Source: Chloroflexota bacterium
GTDB taxonomy: Bacteria > Chloroflexota > Dehalococcoidia > Tepidiformales > Tepidiformaceae
DNA length: 12,122 nt
Direction of reading: 5' to 3'
Assembly: GCA_963169135.1 (NCBI GenBank)
Contig: CAUJEQ010000085.1
Span: 1-12,122, forward strand
Part shown: positions 6,436 to 12,122 of the stretch, piece by piece
Layout of the letters: the number at the start of each line of letters is the position of its first letter
Numbering within the stretch: the first letter of the stretch is position 1
Notes under the pieces: model-generated
The model's database searches: none
What the model saw: only the letters and a program-made list of their open reading frames with translations
What the model was told of the DNA's origin: nothing
Program-made: the position numbers and the translations under genes

Positions 6436-7431
6436 ATGGCCCGCTACGGCGTCCTCGGAGCGACATCCTGGGGTATCACCCTCGCCGGTCTCCTCGAACG
6501 CTCGGGCAACGATGTCGCCGTTCTCACCCGTACCTCCACCGAAGCGGACGCCGTCGACGCTCGCCGGGGTCTTGAGCGGTTACCCGAGTTGCGGCTCGGC
6601 CAGCGCGTCGCCATTCACACCGTGCCCTTTGAGGGACCAGGGCTCGATGGACTGGTGGTCGCCGCCCCCGCCCAGCACCTCCGCGCCACCGTGCGCGCGA
6701 GCCGGCTGCCGCGGGACATCCCAATCCTTTCTGCCGCCAAGGGCATCGAACTCGACAGCGGCGCCCGGATGAGCGAGGTCCTGGAGGCGGAAGGCTGGCC
6801 CCCGGCGCTTATCGCCGCCGTCTCCGGCCCCAATCTCGCGCACGAGATCGCCCGCGGCCTCCCGGCGGCGGCGGTCGTTGGAAGCATCTCGCCCGAGACG
6901 GCCCGGGTCTGGCAGCACGCACTCGCCGGTCCGGCCTTCCGGGTGTACACCTGCCCGGATATCGTCGGCGTCGAACTCGGCGGGGCCCTCAAAAACGTCA
7001 TCGCGATCGCCGCCGGCGCCGCCTGGGGGCTCCAGTTCGGCGCGAACACCGTCGCCACCATCATGACGCGCGGACTGGCCGAGATGACCCGCCTGGGTGT
7101 CGCCTGTGGAGCCGAGCCACTCACGTTCCAGGGGCTCGCGGGCATCGGTGACCTGGCCGCGACCTGTTTCTCGCCGCTCAGCCGCAACCGCCGTTTCGGC
7201 GAGTTGCTGGCACAGGGGAAGTCCGTGAATGACGCCCTGGGCTTGATCGGCGAGACAGTCGAAGGTGCGGCGACTGCCGAAGTTGCGCTCTCCCTGGCAG
7301 AGCGGTTCGGCGTCGACCTTCCCATCACCGGGGAGGTTGCCAGGGTCGTCGGCGGCCACAAGACGATCGCCCAGGCGATGGCGGATCTGCTTTCCCGCCC
7401 TCTGAAGGGCGAGGCCGCTTGGGACGACTGA
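6436..7431 (+). CDS. gpsA: NAD(P)-dependent glycerol-3-phosphate dehydrogenase
   Basis: A cytosolic enzyme that reduces dihydroxyacetone phosphate to glycerol 3-phosphate, the acceptor used by PlsY one gene upstream. At 331 aa it has family length. The N-terminal Rossmann loop is G-A-T-S-W-G at 8-13, where most GpsA proteins have GAGSWG. A-A-K-G-I-E is at 100-105, S-G-P-N-L at 130-134, the active-site lysine K186 in G-G-A-L-K-N-V, and G-I-G-D-L at 236-240 followed by S-R-N-R-R-F-G at 249-255. The ATG at 6436 is one nucleotide past the plsY stop. An upstream in-frame ATG at 6271 would lie deep inside plsY and is rejected. A hairpin (CGCCCT-CTGA-AGGGCG, 7396-7411) sits near the 3' end of the gene. 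Confidence 0.96.
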   Translation: MARYGVLGATSWGITLAGLLERSGNDVAVLTRTSTEADAVDARRGLERLPELRLGQRVAIHTVPFEGPGLDGLVVAAPAQHLRATVRASRLPRDIPILSAAKGIELDSGARMSEVLEAEGWPPALIAAVSGPNLAHEIARGLPAAAVVGSISPETARVWQHALAGPAFRVYTCPDIVGVELGGALKNVIAIAAGAAWGLQFGANTVATIMTRGLAEMTRLGVACGAEPLTFQGLAGIGDLAATCFSPLSRNRRFGELLAQGKSVNDALGLIGETVEGAATAEVALSLAERFGVDLPITGEVARVVGGHKTIAQAMADLLSRPLKGEAAWDD

Positions 7432-7440
7432 TGCTACGAT
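7432..7440 (+). promoter_or_regulatory. internal promoter of the HEAT-Nudix-GNAT genes, leaderless type
   Basis: TGC followed by TACGAT is an extended -10 (TGn-TACGAT) starting right after the gpsA stop. The -10 ends 6 nt before the ATG at 7447, the same spacing as in argF. No -35 is recognisable, as is usual for extended -10 promoters. The start point would fall at the ATG. Confidence 0.5.
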
Positions 7441-7446
7441 CGTCCC

Positions 7447-8391
7447 ATGGCTGCGACCGTCTCACGTGCTCTCGATCAACTCATAACTGACCTCGCCGCC
7501 GGCGGAACTCCCACAGACGCGGACCTCGCATTGCTTTCCGATCTGGATCGCCCGGCAGCCGACTGGCTCCGCGAGCGTTGGCTTGAAATCCCCGTGGCTG
7601 GCCGGGCGGAAATCTTCGCCCGCGCCACGGAGCTCGCGGAGGACAACGTTGAGCTGCACTTCGTCGAACTCGGCAAGATCGGCCTCGCCGACCCTGACCC
7701 CGAAGTCCGCGAGAACGCCATCCTGAGCCTCTGGGAATCTGATGACCGTGTGGTCGGCGACCACCTGGTGGAGCTGCTGACCGCCGACCCGGCCCCTGGC
7801 GTCCGGGCCGCTGCTGCCATCAACCTGCGGCGCTTTGTTGAAGACGCGGAACTCAGCCGGCTGAACGGCGTGGAGGGGGAGCGGATGGTCTCTGCCCTCC
7901 GCCGCGCATTCGAAGACCTCTCCCAGCCCGTCGAGGTCCGCGCCGCCGCCATCGAAGCGCTGGGTCCCTGCGGCCAGTCCTGGGTCGCCGACCTCATAGC
8001 CGCCGCCTACGAATCCGAAGACCGCGCCATGCGTGTCTCCGCGGTCCGCGCGATGGGCAACTCCGCCCTGGAACGGTGGGTTGAGTACCTCTCCGACCAG
8101 CTGAGCTCCGGCGACGAGGAGTTCCGTCTGGAGGGAGCAGTCGCGGCGGGGAGCCTCGGCTCCGAAGACCTTGTTCCGCTCTTGGGCGAGCTGCTCGCCG
8201 ATGAGGACTTCGACGTCGTCTTCGCCGCCATCGAGTCCCTCGGCGAGATCGGCGGCGAAGCGGCGAGCGAGCTTCTCCATGACTACCGGCAGAGCGCGCC
8301 ACCTGAGCTGACTGAAGTGGTCGACGTCGCCATCGAGCTTGCCGCCACCGGTGGCCTGTTCCGGCGCTTCGGGGAGCCGGGCCCCGACTGA
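7447..8391 (+). CDS. HEAT-repeat protein
   Basis: A 314-aa soluble, strongly acidic, helix-rich protein. HEAT-type helix pairs recur every 30-35 residues. The clearest carry the D-P-x-P-x-V-R signature or its relatives: 82-112, 113-132, 161-190, 191-222, 223-252 and 253-280. There is no signal peptide, membrane helix or catalytic motif. HEAT solenoids act as protein-binding scaffolds, and some bacterial relatives are phycocyanobilin-lyase-like or repair-associated; nothing here points to either. The ATG start is 15 nt past gpsA, directly behind a promoter-like extended -10. Its stop shares one base with the next start (TGATG), so the Nudix enzyme is co-translated and is a candidate partner. 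Confidence 0.88.
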   Translation: MAATVSRALDQLITDLAAGGTPTDADLALLSDLDRPAADWLRERWLEIPVAGRAEIFARATELAEDNVELHFVELGKIGLADPDPEVRENAILSLWESDDRVVGDHLVELLTADPAPGVRAAAAINLRRFVEDAELSRLNGVEGERMVSALRRAFEDLSQPVEVRAAAIEALGPCGQSWVADLIAAAYESEDRAMRVSAVRAMGNSALERWVEYLSDQLSSGDEEFRLEGAVAAGSLGSEDLVPLLGELLADEDFDVVFAAIESLGEIGGEAASELLHDYRQSAPPELTEVVDVAIELAATGGLFRRFGEPGPD

Positions 8392-8831
8392 TGGCACGCA
8401 GACTTCCCATCCAGCAGGCAATCTCCGCCGGCGGCGTCGTCTGGCGCCGGAGCCCCGCCGGCAAGGTCGAGGTGGTCGTCTGCGGTCGCCGTTCCGACCG
8501 TGTCTGGGGGCTGCCGAAGGGCACGCCCGACCCCGATGAAGCCATCGAGCAGACCGCCATCCGCGAAGTCCAGGAGGAAACCGGCCTCAAGGTGTCGCTC
8601 GGCGACGAACTGGGCTCGATCGAGTACTGGTTCACAGCCAACGGCGTCCGCTACCACAAGCACGTCCACCACTGGCTCATGCAGCCCATTGGCGGCGACG
8701 TATCCCTCCACGACCACGAGTTTGATTTCGTATGCTGGCTCCCGGCCGACCAGGCCCTCGCCACGCTTACGCACGATGGGGAACGCAAACTCGTGGCCGA
8801 AGCCGCGCGAAAGCTGGGAGAAGCATTGTGA
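8391..8831 (+). CDS. Nudix hydrolase
   Basis: A 146-aa enzyme of the family that cleaves nucleoside diphosphates linked to another group, using Mg ions. The Nudix box spans 44-66 and is complete: G44, E50, then R-E-V-Q-E-E-T-G-L from 58. The preceding I-S-A-G-G-V-V-W segment and W-G-L-P-K-G lead-in resemble diadenosine-polyphosphate/MutT-like members, which suggests a dinucleoside polyphosphate or damaged nucleotide as substrate, but the box alone does not fix it. H-K-H-V-H-H at about 87-92 lies in the substrate half. It overlaps the HEAT gene upstream (TGATG) and the GNAT gene downstream (GTGA). Confidence 0.92.
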   Translation: MARRLPIQQAISAGGVVWRRSPAGKVEVVVCGRRSDRVWGLPKGTPDPDEAIEQTAIREVQEETGLKVSLGDELGSIEYWFTANGVRYHKHVHHWLMQPIGGDVSLHDHEFDFVCWLPADQALATLTHDGERKLVAEAARKLGEAL

Positions 8832-9448
8832 CCATCGAGGTCCGCCCCGGCTCCCGCGACCACCTCGTCGTTGCCACCGGCCCGCGCCTTCGCGTCCGCC
8901 ACAAGACCCGTGACGATGCCATCGACGACTACGGATGGCGCCGGGACCCGGAGAACGCCCGCCTCAACGGCATGCAGCCGTTTACCGAGGGCTTCACCCG
9001 CTTCCTCCAGGTGTTCGAACACGACCTCGCCTTTGTTCAGCCCGACCGCGCTCAGTTTGCCATCGAGGCGAACGACGGCGCACATATCGGGAGCGTGATG
9101 TTTTACAACGCCGACCACGTGCGCGAGGCCGCCGAGTTCGGCATCTCCATCGGCGACAGGCGCTTCCGCGGCAATGGTCTCGGCCGCGAAGCCACCGTGC
9201 TCTTCCTGCGCTACGCCTGGCAGACGTACCCATTCCGCAGCTTCTACCTCCACACCCTGGATTGGAACGAGCGCGCCCGCCGGTGCTTCCTCGCAGCGGG
9301 GTTCAACGATGTAGCGATCGTTGAACGGGGCGGCGAACGCTTCATCCGCATGGAAGTCCGCCGCGAGTGGTGGCTGCTCTGGGATATGGAGGGCCGCTTC
9401 ACCATGCCGGTGGAGCCCCGGACGTCGCCGCCCCCGAAAGTCGACTGA
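8828..9448 (+). CDS. GNAT-family N-acetyltransferase (RimJ/RimL-like)
   Basis: A 206-aa predicted acetyl-CoA-dependent acetyltransferase. Motif A is at about 104-128 with R-G-N-G-L-G (114-119), the acetyl-CoA pyrophosphate loop. N147 and C-F-L-A-A-G-F (153-159) form the C-terminal motif typical of RimJ/RimL-type members. The segment D-D-Y-G-W-R-R-D-P-E-N around 33-43 is the usual N-terminal feature. After the domain come a Trp-rich stretch (W181, W182, W185) and a proline-rich tail. The GTG at 8828 overlaps the Nudix stop and has GGGAG about 9 nt upstream; a longer frame from 8732 would sit inside the Nudix gene. The substrate cannot be read from the sequence: protein N-terminus, small amine and antibiotic are all possible. 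Confidence 0.9.
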   Translation: MTIEVRPGSRDHLVVATGPRLRVRHKTRDDAIDDYGWRRDPENARLNGMQPFTEGFTRFLQVFEHDLAFVQPDRAQFAIEANDGAHIGSVMFYNADHVREAAEFGISIGDRRFRGNGLGREATVLFLRYAWQTYPFRSFYLHTLDWNERARRCFLAAGFNDVAIVERGGERFIRMEVRREWWLLWDMEGRFTMPVEPRTSPPPKVD

Positions 9449-9462
9449 GGACGGCTGCGTCC
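9449..9462 (+). terminator. weak hairpin directly after the GNAT gene
   Basis: GGACG-GCTG-CGTCC, a perfect 5-bp stem with a 4-nt loop, starts on the base after the stop codon. No T-run follows, so it may be a weak terminator or a stabilising 3' structure. Confidence 0.3.
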
Positions 9463-9560
9463 CCGTTCCCGAACCTGCGCCCGCTCGTCGCCGGTCTCGC
9501 GTTCACCCTGTGGCCACCGGGCTGTCACCACGACGCCCATGCCTGTGCACCCGTCTGATC

Positions 9561-9642
9561 TGGGCGAAGGCGCCCAACTGCCGACATTCAACCTAGAGCA
9601 TCGCACGAGATGGCCCACTGCAAGGGCCGCAGTGCGGGAAGG
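9561..9642 (+). promoter_or_regulatory. structured leader of the ATPase gene
   Basis: Three inverted repeats lie between the GNAT gene and ATG 9647. TGGGCG-AAGG-CGCCCA occupies 9561-9576. GGCCC (9612-9616) can pair with GGGCC (9624-9628), and CACTGC (9616-9621) can pair with GCAGTG (9629-9634). The last two share bases and cannot form together. The second, extended by CC/GG across a bulge, reaches the first bases of the Shine-Dalgarno stretch GGGAAGG (9636-9642). This layout could control translation, but no known riboswitch or ligand is recognised and no clear promoter is visible. Confidence 0.35.
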
Positions 9643-9646
9643 TGTT

Positions 9647-11023
9647 ATGGAGCAGGCATACCCCCCCACGTCTGGCAACCTTGCGATGCAGCCCGAGTAT
9701 GCCGAAGAGCGCCCCGCGCCGCGCCCCGCCCCCAGCCAGCTCCGGGCCCTCCCAACGCTCCCCGAAGCCCCGGACCACGTGCATGAACTTGGCCTGCCCG
9801 ACCGATTCATCGAAGACCTGGCGCTCAAGACCCTCTACCGGATCACCGTCCCGTCGCCCGTCGGCGTCGCCAACGCGATGCGCGTGAGTCCCGGCGTGGC
9901 CCGCGAAGCGCTCGACGAGCTCCGTCGCCAGCGTCTCGTCGAAACCACCTCGGCTTCCGGCCGCCTCGAAACCGAATGGCAGTACCGCCTCACCGAACTC
10001 GGTATGCACGAAGCTGAGAACGCCTTCGAACGCAGTAAGTACGTCGGCCCCGTGCCCGTCCCGATCCAGGACTACTTCCGTGTCCTCGAGCTCGACACCG
10101 AGGTCGGCGCGCCCGATCCCGTCCGTCTCGCCCGCGCCCTCCAGCAACTCGTCCTCGCTCGCGATGTCGTCGCGAAGGTCTGCCTGGCGCTTACCTCCGG
10201 CCGCCCGGCCATGCTCTGGGGCGCCCCCGGAAACGGCAAGACCACCATCCTCGAACTTACGAGCGAGGCAATCCAGGGCGTCACCCTGATGCCCGTCGCC
10301 GTCTACGTGAGCGGCCATATCATCCGCCTCTACGACGACCTCGTGCACCAGCCCGTCGAGGGCGACGACACCGCTGACGCCTCGTCGACATCCGACCGCC
10401 GCTGGCTGCGGATTCGCCGCCCCTTCGTCTTTGTTGGCGGCGAGCTGCGCCACGAAGACCTGGACCTTTCGTACGACCCCGCGCTCGGCTACCACCAGGC
10501 GCCGCCGCACGTGAAGGCCCACGGCGGCCTCCTGGCCATCGATGACTTCGGCCGCCAGCAGGTTTCGCCTCATGCGCTTCTCAACCGCTGGATCGCCGCC
10601 CTGGAACGCGGAGAGGACACCATGGCACTGGTGACCGGTGAGCGAATCACGTTCCCGTTCCGCTCGACCATCGTGTTCAGCACGAACCTCGAACCGAAGA
10701 CCATGCTCGAAGAGGCGCACCTGCGGCGCCTGCCCTACAAGATCCGCATCCCCGAGCCGACGCCCGAGCAGATGGCCGAGATCTTCCGGCGTTTCGCCGA
10801 TGCCATGGGCGTCGATGCCTCTCCCCAGAATATCGAGATGGCCGTCGAACTGGTGCGCCGGGCGAGCAATGGCAACTTCCGCAGCTGCCACCCGCGCGAT
10901 GTCCTGCAGCTCATCATCGAGGAGTCCCGCTTCGTCAAGCGGCCCGCGGTCCTCGAGCCCGGTGCCACCCGCCGCGCCTGCGAGGTCTACTTCGCCGTCG
11001 ACCCGGGTCCAATCAACCGGTAG
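9647..11023 (+). CDS. winged-helix AAA+ ATPase, function unknown
   Basis: A 458-aa two-part protein. Residues 1-48 are a Pro/Ala-rich, probably disordered tail. Residues 49-125 form a winged-helix domain (helix-turn-helix at about 71-98, then a wing with W111-Q-Y-R-L-T). The linker Y132-V-G-P-V-P-V-P leads to a AAA+ domain: Walker A G-A-P-G-N-G-K-T at 192-199, the block F-V-G-G-E-L at 262-267, Walker B L-L-A-I-D-D at 295-300 with D-D in place of D-E, sensor 1 S-T-N at 345-347, and candidate arginine fingers R360-R361. From memory this architecture recurs as an uncharacterised MoxR/NtrC-like ATPase in Chloroflexota and Deltaproteobacteria. ATG 9647 is chosen because GGGAAGG lies 4 nt upstream and because the 36 codons from the earlier ATG at 9539 have far lower GC at third positions. 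It appears monocistronic, converging on purS. Confidence 0.85.
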   Translation: MEQAYPPTSGNLAMQPEYAEERPAPRPAPSQLRALPTLPEAPDHVHELGLPDRFIEDLALKTLYRITVPSPVGVANAMRVSPGVAREALDELRRQRLVETTSASGRLETEWQYRLTELGMHEAENAFERSKYVGPVPVPIQDYFRVLELDTEVGAPDPVRLARALQQLVLARDVVAKVCLALTSGRPAMLWGAPGNGKTTILELTSEAIQGVTLMPVAVYVSGHIIRLYDDLVHQPVEGDDTADASSTSDRRWLRIRRPFVFVGGELRHEDLDLSYDPALGYHQAPPHVKAHGGLLAIDDFGRQQVSPHALLNRWIAALERGEDTMALVTGERITFPFRSTIVFSTNLEPKTMLEEAHLRRLPYKIRIPEPTPEQMAEIFRRFADAMGVDASPQNIEMAVELVRRASNGNFRSCHPRDVLQLIIEESRFVKRPAVLEPGATRRACEVYFAVDPGPINR

Positions 11024-11031
11024 CGGTGGCC

Positions 11032-11352
11032 CTATTTCTTCCCGGGCTTCTCGATTTCGAACGAGTATGTCTCGATGACCGGGTTTGCCAGCAGCCGGGC
11101 GCACATCTGGTCCACCTGCGTCGCCGCTTCCTTCGGGTCCGCTGCTTTGAGCGTGACCTGGAAGTAGCGCCCGGACCGCACGCCAAGCACTCCGCCGAAC
11201 CCCAGCGACCCCAGCGCCCCGCCGATGGTGATGCCCTCCGGGTCGTTCACCGTCGGCTTGAGCGACACGTACACGCGCGCCAGGTAGGTCCCATCGCCCT
11301 TCGGAGCCGTCGGCTTCGTGTCCTTCTTCTTCGCGTCCTTGGCCTTCGTCAT
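11032..11352 (-). CDS. purS: phosphoribosylformylglycinamidine synthase subunit PurS
   Basis: The small non-catalytic subunit that bridges PurL and PurQ in the FGAM synthase complex of purine synthesis. The core runs from about residue 24 to 101, with the signatures V-Y-V-S-L-K-P (27-33), S-L-G-F (49-52), V-R-S-G-R-Y-F (58-64) and L-L-A-N-P-V-I-E (87-94). At 106 aa it exceeds the usual 80-85 because of a Lys-rich N-terminal tail of about 22 residues. The tail looks real, since the ATG overlaps the purC stop (ATGA) and no later ATG exists before the core. purQ and purL do not follow; the next gene is the convergent ATPase, 8 bp beyond the stop, so its partners must be encoded elsewhere. Confidence 0.95.
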   Translation of the reverse strand: MTKAKDAKKKDTKPTAPKGDGTYLARVYVSLKPTVNDPEGITIGGALGSLGFGGVLGVRSGRYFQVTLKAADPKEAATQVDQMCARLLANPVIETYSFEIEKPGKK

Positions 11353-12122
11353 GCGGGCAGCTCCTGTCCGGTCAGCATCTTGTAAACGGTGAGGTAACGT
11401 TCCGTGGTGGCCGCCGCCACATCCGGCGGCAGAGGCGGCGGCGGGTCGCCATCTTTCCAGTTCGCCGCCAGCCAGTCTCGCACAGGCTGCTTGTCGAAGC
11501 TCGGCTGCGGCGCCCCGGGCCGGTACTGGTCGGCCGGCCAGAAGCGGCTGCTGTCCGGGGTCAGCACCTCATCGATGAGGATGACTTCCTCGTTCCAGAA
11601 ACCGAATTCCAGCTTCGTATCGGCGATGATCACGCCGCGTTCGAGCGCCACCGTGTGCGCGTAGGTGTACACCGCCAGCGTCCGGAGCTTCATTGCGTTC
11701 GCCGCCTCTTCGCCCACGAGCCCTTCGAGTTGTTCGAACGAGATGTTCTCGTCGTGCCCGACGTCTGCCTTGGTGCTCGGCGTGAAGATCGCCTCGGGGA
11801 GCCGGTCCGATTCGCGCAGGCCCGCCGGCAGCGGGATCCCGCACACGGCGCCGGTTCGCTGGTAGTCCTTCCAACCCGAACCCGAGAGATAGCCGCGCGC
11901 GATACATTCCGCGTCCAGGCGGTTCGCCTTCTTCACCATCATCGAGCGGCCGTAGTACTCGGGCCCGATCTCGAACGGCAACAGGTGCTTGTTGTGGGCC
12001 TCGATGACCGCGATGAAGTGGTTCGGCACCACCTCTTTGATGCGGTCGAACCACCAGGCCGAGAGCCGCGTCAGCACATGGCCCTTCCGTGGGATCCCCG
12101 TCGGCAAGACCACGTCCATCGC
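11349..12122 (-). CDS. purC: SAICAR synthase PurC, N-terminus cut by window edge
   Basis: A cytosolic purine enzyme that ligates aspartate to CAIR, using ATP, to give SAICAR. The frame is open to the last base of the window, so the first visible ATG is an internal residue. It occupies the place of F in the common S-A-F-D-V-V-L-P-T-G-I-P motif. About 35-40 N-terminal residues, including the first nucleotide-binding loop, lie outside. Visible signatures: G-R-S-M-M-V-K-K-A (about 57-66), A-R-G-Y-L-S-G-S-G-W (about 73-83), D-T-K-L-E-F-G and L-I-D-E-V-L-T-P-D-S-S-R-F-W-P. The length suggests a full protein near 295 aa, normal for the bacterial/yeast-type enzyme. The stop overlaps the purS start (ATGA), so purC and purS are translationally coupled. 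Confidence 0.96.
   Translation of the reverse strand, partial: AMDVVLPTGIPRKGHVLTRLSAWWFDRIKEVVPNHFIAVIEAHNKHLLPFEIGPEYYGRSMMVKKANRLDAECIARGYLSGSGWKDYQRTGAVCGIPLPAGLRESDRLPEAIFTPSTKADVGHDENISFEQLEGLVGEEAANAMKLRTLAVYTYAHTVALERGVIIADTKLEFGFWNEEVILIDEVLTPDSSRFWPADQYRPGAPQPSFDKQPVRDWLAANWKDGDPPPPLPPDVAAATTERYLTVYKMLTGQELPA

Noticed and set aside
7396..7411. CGCCCT-CTGA-AGGGCG hairpin as a terminator of the cdaA-gpsA operon
   Set aside because: It lies within the gpsA coding end, lacks a T-run, and the codons there read normally.
7462..8421. A 319-aa minus-strand open frame opposite the HEAT gene
   Set aside because: A high-GC antisense shadow with no domain; the plus frame has clear HEAT repeats and coupled neighbours.
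9539..9646. Upstream ATG giving the ATPase 36 more residues
   Set aside because: Third-position GC in these codons is about 60 percent versus over 80 percent just downstream, the stretch is full of hairpins, and ATG 9647 has a better ribosome-binding site.
9593..11104. A 503-aa open frame on the minus strand across the ATPase gene
   Set aside because: It mirrors the codon periodicity of the plus-strand gene, has no recognisable domain and runs over the purS 3' end. The plus frame carries Walker A and Walker B motifs.

Overview
This is a high-GC bacterial chromosome segment (third codon positions mostly G or C, frequent GTG starts, many 1-4 nt gene overlaps). Gene content and motif style suggest a Chloroflexota bacterium, possibly of the Dehalococcoidia/Tepidiforma type. 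That placement is inference from general resemblance. The window is mostly housekeeping; I see no transposon, integrase, phage gene, CRISPR array or toxin-antitoxin pair.

Layout. (1) 20-574 (+): a secreted lipoprotein of unknown function, followed by a strong hairpin (621-646) between convergent units. (2) 686-1003 (-): a tRNA cluster read Trp(CCA), Leu(GAG), Cys(GCA), each with encoded 3' CCA. Upstream on the same strand is a 60-aa zinc-ribbon protein (1055-1237). (3) 1351-2286 (+): argF, ornithine carbamoyltransferase, with a promoter whose -10 box lies 6 nt before the ATG, implying a leaderless mRNA. (4) 2349-7431 (+): a tightly packed block cdaA, ybbR/cdaR, der, plsY, gpsA. The first two make and regulate c-di-AMP at the membrane, Der matures the 50S ribosomal subunit, and GpsA and PlsY make glycerol-3-phosphate and acylate it in the first step of phospholipid synthesis. 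(5) 7447-9448 (+): a HEAT-repeat protein, a Nudix hydrolase and a GNAT acetyltransferase, overlapping one another, with a second probable leaderless promoter at the 5' end. (6) 9647-11023 (+): a winged-helix/AAA+ ATPase of unknown function, behind a hairpin-rich leader. (7) 11032-12122 (-): purS and the 5'-truncated purC of purine synthesis, converging on the ATPase gene with only 8 bp between stop codons.

The observations most worth checking are substitutions in signature motifs of two enzymes (HCLP to HDLP in ArgF, DGA to DMA in CdaA), repeated leaderless-type promoters, the coupling of c-di-AMP, ribosome-assembly and phospholipid genes in one unit, and the wHTH-AAA+ ATPase with competing hairpins just before its ribosome-binding site.
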